Assembly (NCBI GenBank): GCA_020284085.1
Contig: JACEVL010000003.1
Coordinates: forward strand, 1,182,692-1,246,691
Length of the DNA stretch: 64,000 nt
Reading direction: 5' to 3'
DNA from: Aporrectodea caliginosa
Lineage: Eukaryota; Annelida; Clitellata; Crassiclitellata; Lumbricidae
Shown here: positions 45,180 through 63,599 of the stretch, one piece after another
How positions within the stretch are numbered: the stretch's first letter is position 1
Layout of the letters: every line of letters begins with the position of its first letter
The notes under the pieces: generated by a model
Seen by the model: only the letters and a program-made list of their open reading frames with translations
Database searches by the model: none
What the model was told of the DNA's origin: nothing
Made by a program: the position numbers and the translations under genes

Positions 45180-45415
45180 TAGTAAGTAACTGTTGCTAGT
45201 AAGTAACTGGTAACTGTTGCTAGTAAGTAACTGGTAACTGTTGCTAGTAAGTAACTGGTAACTGTTGCTAGTAAGTAACTGGTAACTGTTGCTAGTAAGT
45301 AACTGGTAACTGTTGCTAGTAAGTAACTGGTAACTGTTGCTAGTAAGTAACTGGTAACTGTTGCTAGTAAGTAACTGGTAACTGTTGCTAGTAAGTAACT
45401 GGTAACTGTTGCTAA
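45180..45415. repeat. 24-bp tandem repeat, about ten copies
   Basis: Near-identical units TAACTGTTGCTAGTAAGTAA plus CTGG. As 24 is a multiple of three, the minus strand reads open as SNSYQLLT repeats within a 204-codon ORF. That ORF has no other coding character and overlaps the NOL10 3' region in antisense, so I treat it as an artefact. Confidence 0.95.
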
Positions 45416-46082
45416 TAACTGTTACCTGTGAATAATAATGACAATTTATGTGGTGCCATAACGCGGCCATTCCGCTCCAAAGGCGCCTCACAGGGGCGGA
45501 GACTTAGGGGGACGGACCCCCCAAAACTTGAGGTGGAGGGGACGGAGCTGCTTATACCCCCCCCCAATATTTCTTAAATATTTCATGAATATAATAATAA
45601 TAGCTACGAGTGACAGCTGGTTCTTACCAGCACTCAAATTATAGAGCAATTTTGTTCAGATGACAGCTTACAATGCTACCATTAGTGTGGAAATTCAAAA
45701 AAAATTAGATAGGGTATTGTTGCAGAATGAAGAGATCTGCAACCAGGTAATGATGACACTGGAATACATAACTCTCTAAGGTAGAATGGAGCACAACAGG
45801 CCAGACAAGGACCAGGTAAGATAAGGCAAATGCAAGGTAACGACAATTTAGTACATGTCTGCATTCAGCCCAGATATTGAGCCAGTAGCGTTAAGTGTAT
45901 TTGAACATTTTATGAAGCATTCAGAACAACTTCAAATCCACGGCAGCATTTATTTGTATAACCAAAATGGAAGACAGTGTAGTCCCTGTCAGCATGCCCC
46001 TTTCGAGCCCACGCAGAACCCATATGCCGTATGGGACCAGTTGAAAGCCCATAAAGGTTTCATCTAATGTTCATTGAACCGG
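45416..46082. other. Gene-free stretch between NOL10 and ZW10
   Basis: At 45493-45570 is a fragment like a hAT-type end (CAGGGGCGGAGACTTAGGGG then ACGGACCCCCC) without a partner end. Nothing else is recognised. Confidence 0.35.
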
Positions 46083-46495
46083 TGGCACAATCTCAATTAC
46101 CCTAGCCTAGCAATCTCAATTCTCAATTACCTTAGCCTAGCAATGTCAATTCTCAGTTACCCTAGCCTAGCAATCTCAATTACCCTAGCCTAGCAATCTC
46201 AATTCTCAAATACCCTAGCCTAGCAATGTCAATTCTCAATTACCCTAGCCTAGCAATCTCAATTCTCAATTACCCTAGCCTAGCAATGTCAATTCTCAAT
46301 TAGAACATTTGTCAGTTTAGCCTAGCAATCTCAATTACCCTAGCCTACCAATCTCAATTACCCTAGCCTAGCCAATCTCAATTACCCTAGCCTCAAAACC
46401 AATCTCAATTTTTCAATTACCCTGGACTAGCCCACGAAGATCTCATATTACCCTGGAACCTAGCAATCTCAATTCTCAATTACCCTAGCCTAGGT
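46083..46495. repeat. ~30-bp tandem repeat, CCCTAGCCTAGCAATCTCAA
   Basis: About fourteen irregular copies of TTACCCTAGCCTAGCAATC with AATTCTCAA spacers of variable length, decaying rightwards (46380-46450). It lies just past the 3' end of ZW10. Confidence 0.9.
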
Positions 46496-46627
46496 TGCCT
46501 AGCATCTTTCAAAGTGAGTTCATTGGTCTTGTTTGAACCTAGTTAATTTCTGTCATGTCTTGAGCGCCTAAGATATGAATCTCTTTTTAAAAGACGCTAC
46601 ATAAATCTTTAACTACACTCACGACAT

Positions 46628-48623
46628 CTAGTGCTTGTGAACGGACGGATTTTTCCGGAGTTCTGTGAGAAGCGCATTTCTGCGCGAAGTGTTTTCGAAC
46701 ATGGCGACGACCATCTGGCCGACCTCTGCCGAGCTGAAGTGCAAGGCCAGAGGTCCCTTGCCGCAAGCCCAGTGGTCGGCGATGTCGACGAGAGAGAATC
46801 CAAAGAAGAGGACGAGTTCCTTGAACTTCATCCAGTTGGCGACGTGCTCCTGGATCGTCACCTCGGCACTCCTCGGCTTCGAGACGTCCTGAGGAAAGAG
46901 TTCTCCGACGGAATTCTGGATGAAGGTCAGAACCTTGAGGAGATGGCGACAGTCGTCGATGCTGAACTCTTCGATGCCAGTCACAGAGTCAATGATGTCA
47001 ATCAGGGCGGAATTCAGCAGACTACCTATGAACGCACAGATTCACTTCATGTCAAACCAAAAACAGCGGAACCGCATTAGGCTATGACATTTGTGTTAAC
47101 TGGTTACTGTTAATGTTAATTGTCATTTCTTAATTCGAATAAACACAAATTATAGGCCCTACGTGAACACGATGCATATCGTCGACTAGGCTTACTTCTA
47201 CAAAACAAAAACAAGTTAGGAGACGGCTGGGTCTTCTCTTTTAGGTCTCAAATAAGAGAATCGAACCTTCAGCATTTTACCACTCACCCGGGTCGCTACA
47301 CTGGTTAGAGCATATGCCTGCATCAAGGCGCTTCTATGCCAGAAGATGCTGGTTCGCAAACCGATGGTAACTTCTTTCAAAGAGTTGAACTTCGGGCCGG
47401 TATGGCCCGTACACTAAGATCTTAAATGGCGTGGCACCCTTTCAACAGAACAGCAATGGTAAAGGCTCTCACCCGATAAATATTCTTTGAGTAGTAAATA
47501 CGAAGGGCACGGCAACGCTTAAAAAGCCGCAGTTTGTCCCTTCCTAAGCTTCGCAAGCGCCTGAAGTCTGTATCATTTGACAGTGATCTAACTGGTTCGA
47601 GTCGGGAACGCCACTGATGAGATTTTTTGTCAGATTACATTTACATACAGTCGCAATATATATGTTACAGGCAATGTGTAAAATTAGGGATTTTGTAAAA
47701 TGCCTGAAATTTTTAGGCAATTTGTAAAATCCCCAATTCACTCAGGCACTTTACAAAATCCCTGAAAAACCAGGGATTTTGTAAATTCCCTGAAATCTGA
47801 GGATGAAAATTTGACAGATTGCCTGAAGGGATTTTACAAAATCCCTGGTTTTTTCAGGTATTTTGTAAAACTTCGATAATTTTCGTCCCTTTCAGGCAAT
47901 CCGTCAAATTTTCATCATCAGATTTCAGGGAATTTACAAATTCCCTGAAATCGCTGGTTTTTTTCAGGGATTTTGTAAAGTGCCCGAGTGAATTGGGGAT
48001 TTTACAAATTGCCTAAAAATTTCAGGCATTTTACAAAATCCCTGATTTTACACATTGCCTGTAACATATAATGTACAAGTGACTGCCTATCATAGGCGTA
48101 GCTACATGGAGGCAAGAGGATGCAGTTGTCTCCTCTTGCTTTCTTTATACTGGAACTTTTATTGACCAATTGACCAATAACTAGAATTTTGCCAAGTTGC
48201 CTCCCCTTGAATTTAAGTCTGGCTACGCTCCTGCTGCCTATCGATATATTCTTGAGACTGGAGATCGAGCCTATACGAATAAGCTGTAGGCTACTGTTTC
48301 CCATAATGTAGATCAATGAACCCGGTTCATCAATAGTTACCTATGGCTCTGCAGTAGATGTTGGCAGGTAGGACGTTCCTCCAGATCAGACTGATCTGCT
48401 TCAGATGGTGCATCATCTCACGAACGGCTGTCAACGCATCCTCTCCATCAGCAACGCACGTAAATCCTAAAACAACAGTCAACGTCATTAACAAGAAATT
48501 TTACCAAGGAAACATATAGGCTGCAATCATGCACAGGGCTTTTGTGAGGTACTAAAATACGCTATATTGATGGCCTGATATAATGCATACATTCATTCAT
48601 TCATTCATACATACATACATACA

Positions 48624-48657
<34 letters not shown>

Positions 48658-48745
48658 CATATATACATACACAAATACATACATACATACATGCATAAGT
48701 ACAAATACATACATACATACATACATACATACATACATACATACA

Positions 48746-48778
<33 letters not shown>

Positions 48779-48855
48779 GCATGATTACAAATACATACAT
48801 ACATACACACATACATACATACATACATACATACATACACACATACATACATACA

Positions 48856-48888
<33 letters not shown>

Positions 48889-51800
48889 TCCTATATAAAT
48901 ACATACATACATACATACATGCATAAGTACATATACATACATACATTCCTATATAAATACATACATACATACATACATAAATCAGAATTTATATACCGCC
49001 CTTAGAGATTCCTATCCAGAGGCGCTACAGATTCAGGCCAAACTGAAGAAAGTAGAATAGTAGGCCCTATTAAGCAGCGAAAATACGACGTTAAACTTCG
49101 GAATATAAAGTTCAATTTGCACACCTTTAAAACGCGTTCGGCCAACGCCATATATTACTCAACCACGTATATTTACGCTGCATAACATCCAGAGATTCTT
49201 TCAGTAAGGCTAACTGGAGACGACTGCGTTGAGGTCGCAGAAAATGAATACAAAACATGTATATATATATATATATATTTGTGTGTGTATATACACTGTC
49301 CGGAAAAAATGGACCCCTTATGGTAATACGAAAAAAGACTAGTAAATGTTCATCGATTTTTAAAATTCCAAGACCATTTTAATCCTGACATAATTATCAA
49401 CAAAACTGTAATTTATGAACGGCCCAGTTAAAAAAATTACGTCATAATTACGTCTTGAAATACCAAATTGTAAAAACAACACGGTTAGAAAATGCTGCTA
49501 TTGGCCAATGGCGCGCTCGTCTTGAAGCTTGTGTTGAGGCCGAAGGCGGACACTTTGAGCACGCCTTGTAGTCTAATATTATTCAGATATAAAAATTAAA
49601 TTAAACTAAACTTTATAATTGATAAATGACAGTTTAAAATAATATTGAAAATTGGTACTTGTCGGTTTTACGACCCCCAAAAATTCTTCATATCGTCACT
49701 TTGAAATGGAAGCTGGATTGATGATAAAAATTGTTTCGCGATATGGAAGTGGGATTGATGAAAACATTCCTGTGTTTAAACAGAAGCTGGATTGATAGAA
49801 ATAATTTTACCCGTAAATAGAAGCTGGATGGATGAAACCGAGTTTTCGATTGAATATATCCTGTATTTTAGCGTATTTTATTATTTATCTTGTCTTCCTG
49901 CGTAAATGGAAGTTGGATTGATTAAAATAATTCTTTGGGTAGATAGTAGTTGGATTGATGGATATGAGGAATTTTAAGTCACGTAATATATGAAGAATTT
50001 TGGGGGTCGTAAAACCGACAAGTACCTGAAACTTTTAGATGATTTTTGTGCCGTCCTTGACGCTTGAATTTTGATGAAAATGACGTCATTATGACGTCAT
50101 TATTAAATAACAAAAACTTTCATACTTTAACCAGTATTTAGCAAATTATATCAGGATTAAAATGGTCTTGGAATTTTAAAAATCGATGAACATTTACTAG
50201 TTTATTTTCATATTACCAAAAGGGGTTCCTTTTTTTCCGGACACAGTGTATATATATATATATATTTTATAACTGATTAAAGCTGAGAAATCGTAAAACC
50301 CCTGCTGCAGATGACACTGACCATTTGCATCGTTTAGATCATCGCAGACTTCCTTCTGCTGCAGTTCAACGTGTTCTCCGAATCCTTCGTTTCCCAATCG
50401 ACGGATCTTCGAGACGAGCAGACCGAGCTGAGATTTCGTCTGCGCTTCCTCGATCGTTTGGTTGGACGACGACGAACTAGGAGGGAGTGGTAGAAGCTCT
50501 CGTCGAAACACCTTTTCGATGGTGATGAGATGGTGAGCCACGAACATACAGTTGTTGTGATGCAGAGCTGAAGCGTTAATTATATCAAAGACCTTAATTA
50601 TAGGCTATAGTCTTTGTAGTAAAATTTTGAAACGTACGCGAATAGCTTAGGATGATTGTTGACACAATAAAGGGAAGGAGGGCATTGATATGTAACTGCG
50701 ATGGAGGATAGAAGACGAGCTATAGCTCTTTGAGCTAGCCTGAGAGGCAGCCATGGCCATATGGTGTTAGCGACTTCATTTTCTTAGCCTCGGTATATGA
50801 GGATGAATGTCCAGTCCTCTTCCTCGCTGTCTCATCTTCCCACCCACAGTGTACAGTCACTGTACTTCGTTATAGTTGAGTTGACCAGGCCAGCGGACTC
50901 CGGTAGAGTAGAAATGAAATTTCTAGTATGGCGGGATTTAAGCCCCGACCTCTCGATTGACAGTCCAGCACGTTATAACCACTAACTATCGGACTTAGGG
51001 ACTGTCTTGTCGCTGTGCCCTCATTGAGCTGATACAGGAGACGCAACATGAGCCTACATCGGGCCCTCTTCTATTACCTCGTTGATCGGGCCCAATGAAC
51101 CTGGGTGAGTGTGGTGTCTCAGAGGACCAATATTCAGAACTTAAGACTCATTTATAGTCTCATTTTTGAGTGTGCAGTGTTCACATCCCATCAGCATGAT
51201 TTCTAGCTTCTGTGATAGGCCTTCGTACAATTTCAAACTGGCTTCTCCGATGATTAGCCTACACGATCCAGTCTATCGCCATACAATTGATTGCGATATC
51301 CTTTGAAGCGACCACGATTAATGTTTAAAACAGCGCCAAAGCAATAATCAGTTTACATTAGATCAGATCATAATTATTTATAAACAATGTCAATGCTGAC
51401 ATAGGCCTACCGAGGCATGTATATAGACCTATGCCCACGTATTAAATGTCCATGTCTTAGCGTATATTTACAAAATGACACAGTGTAGGGTTCGGCAGCG
51501 AAAGTTGTTTCTTGCCGTACCCTGCCTCACTTTTACTATAGGCCTACTTTGCCTTACAGTAGCAATATGTAAGGTTCTCACAGGTGTAGCGTTCAGAATG
51601 GAAAGGTGTTTCATTACCTGCTAGCAGTGGAATCGTTCGTATTTTGTCCTGATGGTGGAAGGGAATCATGTCACAATACAGTTCGAACATGCTGTGCACA
51701 GAGCCACACAACTGCGATGCTCCCTGGCGACTTCCGGTCGATGCGTCCTTCAGTGTGTCGTAAGCCATGCAGACCAAACTACGCACCGGATTACTACAAT

Positions 51801-54800
51801 AATGACAACGTATTTCCGTATTTATAAAGCGCCTTTAAGACGCCTTATCGTGTGGTCCAAGTTTAAGCGTCACAAGTCGTTAGCCTAACTGTAGGCATAT
51901 CTGAACTCGTCGGCATCTTGAACGGTAACTTTAGTTGCATAAATGATCTTTACGAACATTTTCGCAGTCTGTGCGTTTGATTTTGAGATGTTTGTTCAGA
52001 TTTGTGCATGTATGTTTTGTTTCTGCCTTCGGGCGTAATAAAGTACTGATATCGGAACGTCGAAGATTAATGTTTCAATATTTCTGGAGCTTCTGAAAAT
52101 TTCTTTAGAAGAGTTGCACATTAAGGCACATACATAAATGTCACAAGCTGTGCAACGTCTAGAAGAATATCTAGGAAAAGTTAAAGGTCCATTACCAATT
52201 AATAAAATTAATTAGATCAATAAATCGGTACCTGCATATCGGAACGTCGAAGATTAATGTTTCAATATTTCTGGAGCTTCGGAAAAATTCTTTAAATGCG
52301 CTGCATATAGAAATTTCAGTAGGCCTAGGCCTACATAAATGTCTGTAGTTAGTGCCACGTCTAGCAGAATATCTAGGAAAAGGTAAAGGTCCATTAACAA
52401 TGAACTAGATCAATAAATTAACTTTATATGACAACATGCAGGACAACCTTATCTGAACATTATGAATCGCGTTCGAAATTTCAGTAGGCCTGTATATAGG
52501 CTACATGACGTGATAGTTTCCACCATTTGAATAAATTGGTTTCCATTCTACTCGATCCACCTTCTATCTCAATTCCTTTCCGTCCTCAGTTGGTTATCAT
52601 CACAATTTCTCCAACTGAGACACAATCATGCTACTATGCACCGCGATACTGGAACATCTGAATTCCGCCAACCCCTTTTTACATAAATACATTACCTGAT
52701 TTGACACGTTGGCAGTTTGTAGTTGGCCGTTCGGACTTTCTCTTTGCACTGCTTCACGAACTCCTCTCTTTCGATGCTGTTCTTCTTCGTTGGCTTTCCA
52801 AGCGGGTGATCAACTGAGATCTGCTGGAAGTCAGCAAGGTCAGATGTCACGAAGTCATGAGCCTGCTTCAGCAGTTCCTGGCTCTTGACCTGCCCGAAAT
52901 GGGTCCCTATCGTATTCAGGTACCCGCTGAGGGGCGCCTGTTCCGCAGGGAGAAGTTTCAGCCGGGCCATCGCCTCCTGGAACATCTCTGTCGCTTTTGC
53001 TATCTGGTCGTACGTCATCCACTGAACTCCTGCTTTCTGCAGAGCTCGCGACAGACACTCGTTGTAGATGGCGTCGAAAAGTCTCTTGCTGATGACGCGA
53101 CCGATTCTCTCCATCAACGTCGTCTCCTTCGAATCAATCGTCCGGACTTTGACCTTTGACATCGGTCGATCCAAGAACCGGAAAACCTGTTCGATCTTTC
53201 GAAATACTTCCATCGGGACTTCTGTTGTTGTGACTGTTCGCTCAGACGAACGCGTCGTGATGTGGACCATGTATCTGTCGGACTCTTCGACGATTTGCAA
53301 GAGTGTGCCTCGATTGCTGACCAGTTTCTGGATGAAGTGTGCCAGCAGCAGTTCGCAGAAGCTCTCGATCTGTGCGTTCAGTAGATCTAGGTCCTCCAGC
53401 GTCTGAACCAGAGGTACTGAGATTTCGGTCTGCCAGTAGAGAAGACTGAGGTCGAGGCTGATGGTTGCGGGCCTGGCTCCCTGGAGAACCGCTCTTGGGG
53501 GAATGTGCCACCTTACCATGCGATCCCACGTTTCAACCATTTGGCACAACACCCTCTGTCGGACAAGGCATAGCTCAGTTCGAAGGACTTTGCCAGCCTT
53601 TTGCTCGAAACCCTCCTCCACGCTCAGAGTGGATATGAGGCTGCGTGCTTCTTCCAGGTTGGCCGCCACATCCTGATAGCGCTGTATTTGAACGTTGTTT
53701 TCAACGCCTCGTATGAGTTGATTAATCTTAAAGATTCTTTCGAGTGATAGCATAAGTTGGTCGTAGTGACTCCATCTTGCGTTGAACTCGTTCAAGTCCT
53801 TAAAACTCGCTTTCATCTGAAACCAAAGTAAGTAAGTATTTCCTTTATTGATAAGCACTAGTAAACGCACAGCACTGTACATAGCAAGATTAATACATTC
53901 AAACAAATAAACGAAAAATTTATATATACAACCATAGAATTGAATGAGAGGCTTTATTGTACAGAGGAAGAAGAGCACAGCAGAGCTAGTCATAGGGGAA
54001 AATGAAGGGTTTAAATAGACAGATCTAGGGAAAACATAGTTTATTTGTATAGCATCCGGGCAAGGAAGCATTTCTGAAACAGATTTGTCAAACTGGGAGC
54101 TCAAAGTTATGGGACCGTGTAACTGTAACTTTGTAATTGCAATCACAAATCCTTACAGCGCCACTAAAGGTAAACTCATCACAACACCACCACCCTAAAA
54201 CACAAAATTATGAACGAATAGAATAATTTCAAACGCTTACAGAAAATTGATAATAATTACCAAGAAGCTCATACCGTTGGTTACTAAAAACTTATGAACT
54301 GAACACAGCAGGCCTACACAGTAAACCTAATCTTCAGTGCAAGAGTTTCAGACTGATGGAATGGCTTGGATTAGGGACTATAGCCTACTGTGGACATTAG
54401 GCCTATCGCAGATTTTAAGAGGAACCTATAAGAGATTTTGGCTGTTAAGCGCTCCATGTTAATAATATTTAATTTGCTGTGGTTCTAACACAAACTATGC
54501 ATCTTGTGAACTACTTAGTATCTTTGCTATGCTATGCATTCAATCGCAAAAGAAATGTACTCTTGCATGGACAGCATATTTTCTTTCCGATTATTTTACC
54601 TCTTTGAGTTTCTTCATTAAATTCGTGACGGTTGTCAAACGAATCGTGACTTCGTTCATTAAACCGGTTGTTACTTTTCGTAGCGAGATGGCGCTGCTCT
54701 GCTGATGGCTGAAGAGTTCGGTCATTCGATCCTGAATGAGACCAAACTCTTTCGATAGAAGGGAAAAGAATGACGACATATCGGTCGGAACCTCCACCGA

Positions 54801-54818
54801 TGCACTTGAGGGCGACAT
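46628..54818 (-). CDS. ZW10: ZW10 kinetochore / tethering protein
   Basis: Six exons on the minus strand: 54600-54825 (ATG at 54816-54818), 52696-53816, 51618-51793, 50322-50567, 48341-48466 and 46628-47025. They are in phase and give 761 residues against about 780 in vertebrates. Diagnostic matches to ZW10: YKLPTCQI then S (vertebrate SLPTCRIS), LAALHHNNCMFVAHHLIT across a splice junction, LIWRNVLPANIYCRAIG, and the C-terminal WMKFKELVLFF, ADHWACGKGPLALHFSSAEV and MFENTSRRNALLTELRK. ZW10 works in the ROD-ZW10-Zwilch complex at kinetochores and with RINT1/NAG in Golgi-ER tethering. Exon 1 is poorly conserved and is preceded by an acceptor-like TTGTAG seven bases before the ATG, so a 5' non-coding exon or a link to the upstream kinesin exons is possible. 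Exon 4 has a Ser-rich insertion (PLPPSSSSSNQ). Confidence 0.93.
47290..47560 (+). mobile_element. tRNA-derived SINE, family C
   Basis: GGGTCGCTACACTGGTTAGA then GCATATGCC (A box) and GATGCTGGTTCGCAAACC (B-box-like) start the unit. The body GGGCCGGTATGGCCCGTACA runs towards CCTTCCTAAGCTTCG. The family is not otherwise present in the window. It lies in the last ZW10 intron, antisense to ZW10. The 3' end is uncertain. Confidence 0.6.
47661..48069. repeat. 409-bp hairpin element of GGGATTTTGTAAA units
   Basis: ATATGTTACAGGCAATGTGT at the left and CACATTGCCTGTAACATAT at the right are exact inverses. The arms stay complementary almost to the centre. The arms are themselves built of short palindromes (CAGGGATTTTGTAAATTCCC, AGGGATTTTACAAAATCCCT). 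It lies in the last ZW10 intron. No ORF of note. Confidence 0.85.
48091..48233. mobile_element. hAT-type MITE, CATAGGCGTAGC family
   Basis: Starts CATAGGCGTAGCTAC and ends GGCTACGCTCCTG, flanked by a perfect 8-bp duplication CTGCCTAT (48083-48090 and 48234-48241). It is 143 bp and matches the copy at 39878-40033 throughout. It lies 21 bp from the hairpin element in the last ZW10 intron. Confidence 0.93.
48590..48978. repeat. (CATA)n microsatellite
   Basis: ATTCATTCATTCATACATAC leads into about 380 bp of CATA tetramer with a few ATATAT and ATAAGTACA interruptions. Immediately after it is AATTTATATACCGCCCTTAG, a LINE-end-like box, so the array may have grown from a LINE tail. It lies in ZW10 intron 4. 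ORFs across it are artefacts. Confidence 0.93.
49292..50248. mobile_element. Tc1/mariner-like MITE with long TIRs
   Basis: Left CACTGTCCGGAAAAAATGGA and right TTTTTTCCGGACACAGTG are inverted. Complementarity continues for about 100 bp (AGTAAATGTTCATCGATTTT then AAAATTCCAAGACCATTTTA). TA flanks both ends. That target and end structure fit Tc1/mariner. No transposase remains. A second element (49654-50026) is nested inside. It lies in ZW10 intron 4. Confidence 0.85.
49654..50026. mobile_element. Core-repeat element with GGTACTTGTCGG ends
   Basis: GGTACTTGTCGGTTTTACGA followed by CCCCCAAAAATTCTTCATAT is perfectly inverted at 49987-50026. The flanks TGAAAATT and TGAAACTT match at 7 of 8. Inside are TATCGTCACTTTGAAATGG and five GAAGCTGGATTGATG core units, the same interior as elements with unrelated ends. 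It is nested in the mariner-like MITE. Confidence 0.85.
50745..51000 (-). mobile_element. tRNA-derived SINE, family A (inverted)
   Basis: Reverse complement of the family at 31163: GTTAGTGGTTATAACGTGCT (A box), GAGAGGTCGGGGCTTAAATC (decayed B box), then ACTGGACATTCATCCTCAT. It lies in ZW10 intron 3, in sense orientation with ZW10. Confidence 0.75.
52049..52430 (+). repeat. Tandem duplication, ~187-bp unit
   Basis: ATATCGGAACGTCGAAGATT starts at about 52050 and again at about 52237. Both copies continue with AATGTTTCAATATTTCTGGA, later AATATCTAGGAAAAG and GGTCCATTA, and end near TAGATCAATAAAT. The copies differ by small indels. The sequence preceding copy 1 (TTCTGCCTTCGGGCGTAATA) looks like a LINE or SINE 3' end. 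It lies in ZW10 intron 2. Confidence 0.85.
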
Positions 54819-55287
54819 CAGCGTTCTACAATAAGGTCAAACCTAAGTTACGTAACGATATTAACCACAGCAAAAATTTCCTTGCGGAAGAGTATCATGG
54901 GTTTATATGAAGAAGATCGGTCCCTTAAACTAACTCCAGCAGGTAGCCGTGGTTATAGTGTGCCAGAAACTCAGCATAAGCATGCAAGGACAGTCCTATC
55001 CATTGCCGTCTAATCGCTCCCGCCTACACCGTAGGCCTATAGGTTTGAAGATCAATATCTATAGGTAGCAGTTCACTACCTTGCTAGCATATCCATGAAC
55101 ATATAGGTGAGACCCATGATGTGCTCGAAACGGGTCCTGTACGGAAATTCGGTCCTACTTGAGCTCTACATGTAGGCCTACATGGCAGACGATATCAGAG
55201 TATGGGACGCAAATGGAACCGAAATCTTCAAATACACTTGACTGCAAGATGTATATAAACCCTCAAGCGTTGAGCTGACATTCCAGC

Positions 55288-55687
55288 CAGTGACGTAACG
55301 AATGGGGGAGAGGGGCAGCCCCGGAGCAGCACCAGTGGGGCGCAAAATTAAATTTCAGTGGTACACAGTACTATGACCAGAACGATTATAACCACGGCTA
55401 CCTGCTGGAGTTAGCCTAAAGTTCTATCTGTTACCTGTTGCAAGCTTACTTTAGTAGCTTACGTTACAACTACAAAGACTATAAGGTCTATAGGCATATA
55501 GCCTATCATTAACACTTCTGCTCTGCATCACAACAATTGTTCCTATCTGTTACCAAAACCTGTCAGCTTGGTGTTGTGAATAAACGAAATTGATTGATTG
55601 ATTGATTAAAAGTGAAAAAGAAAATTAAAAGGGGGCGCAGTCATCAACCCTTGCCCCTAGGAGCTGAAACCCTTCGTTACGCCACTG
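55288..55687. mobile_element. hAT-type MITE, CAGTGGCGTAACGAA family, with insert
   Basis: Starts CAGTGACGTAACGAATGGGG and ends CCCTTCGTTACGCCACTG. The flanks ATTCCAGC and AGTCCAGC match at 7 of 8. The ends match 59864-60049. The middle (about 55370-55605) is foreign and ends GTGAATAAACGAAATTGATT plus (GATT)n, a LINE tail also seen at 14380. The element lies between the last kinesin exon and the first ZW10 exon. Confidence 0.85.
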
Positions 55688-55741
55688 AGTCCAGCGCCCC
55701 ATTCATCACTAGAGTAGACTATCGTGTACCTATCTCTGATT

Positions 55742-63188
<7,447 letters not shown>

Positions 63189-63490
63189 CTAACAAAATAC
63201 ACAAACTAAAATGAGGTCTTCTTTGATGGAAGCTAATAAGTAGACTTCCATTATTTCCGTGAAATTATAAAACTTCCATAAACTAAATAAAAGTAATCCC
63301 AATTCGATATTTCATAATGCAGTTTCCCAACATGTGCACGATACCATCATGTATGTAGACCAACCATCTTACTTCCAACTAGTTGCACAGGAAGCCCTGA
63401 TAGCAACAAAGTCACTTATAGATACATTATGGCTGGTAAGATCAAGAGGCACGGAAAGGACTGGCCACAAAACCCTGATATGCCGTGGTT
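63189..63490. other. Kinesin intron sequence, nothing recognised
   Basis: Upstream (in minus-strand sense) of the first visible kinesin exon. No further motor exon could be found between 63189 and the window end, so the next one lies outside. Confidence 0.4.
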
Positions 63491-63491
63491 A

Positions 63492-63560
63492 ACCCTATGA
63501 CGCACACCTTCCCGGCCAACACATTTAGCACACCTGGGGTCTAATAGACCCCGCCGATAA
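63492..63560 (+). mobile_element. piggyBac-like left end (tentative)
   Basis: TTAACCCTATGACGCAC then CACCTGGGGTCTAATAGACC and CCGC. TTAACCCT plus a small GGGGTC..GACCCC palindrome resembles the ends of the piggyBac-type elements at 7016 and 8714, and a TATG array follows as at 9660. The other end is outside the window. Confidence 0.45.
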
Positions 63561-63599
63561 CACGGGTATAATAGTATGTACATATGTATGAATCTGTGT

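Noticed and set aside
44877..45491. 204-codon minus-strand ORF with SNSYQLLT repeats
   Set aside because: The repeat is a 24-bp tandem array that happens to be open; the flanks are antisense to the last NOL10 exon and its 3' region.
53817..54146. Upstream extension of ZW10 exon 2 as an open frame with its own ATG
   Set aside because: A good acceptor (TTTGGTTTCAG) precedes 53816, ZW10 similarity begins only after it, and the extension has no coding character.
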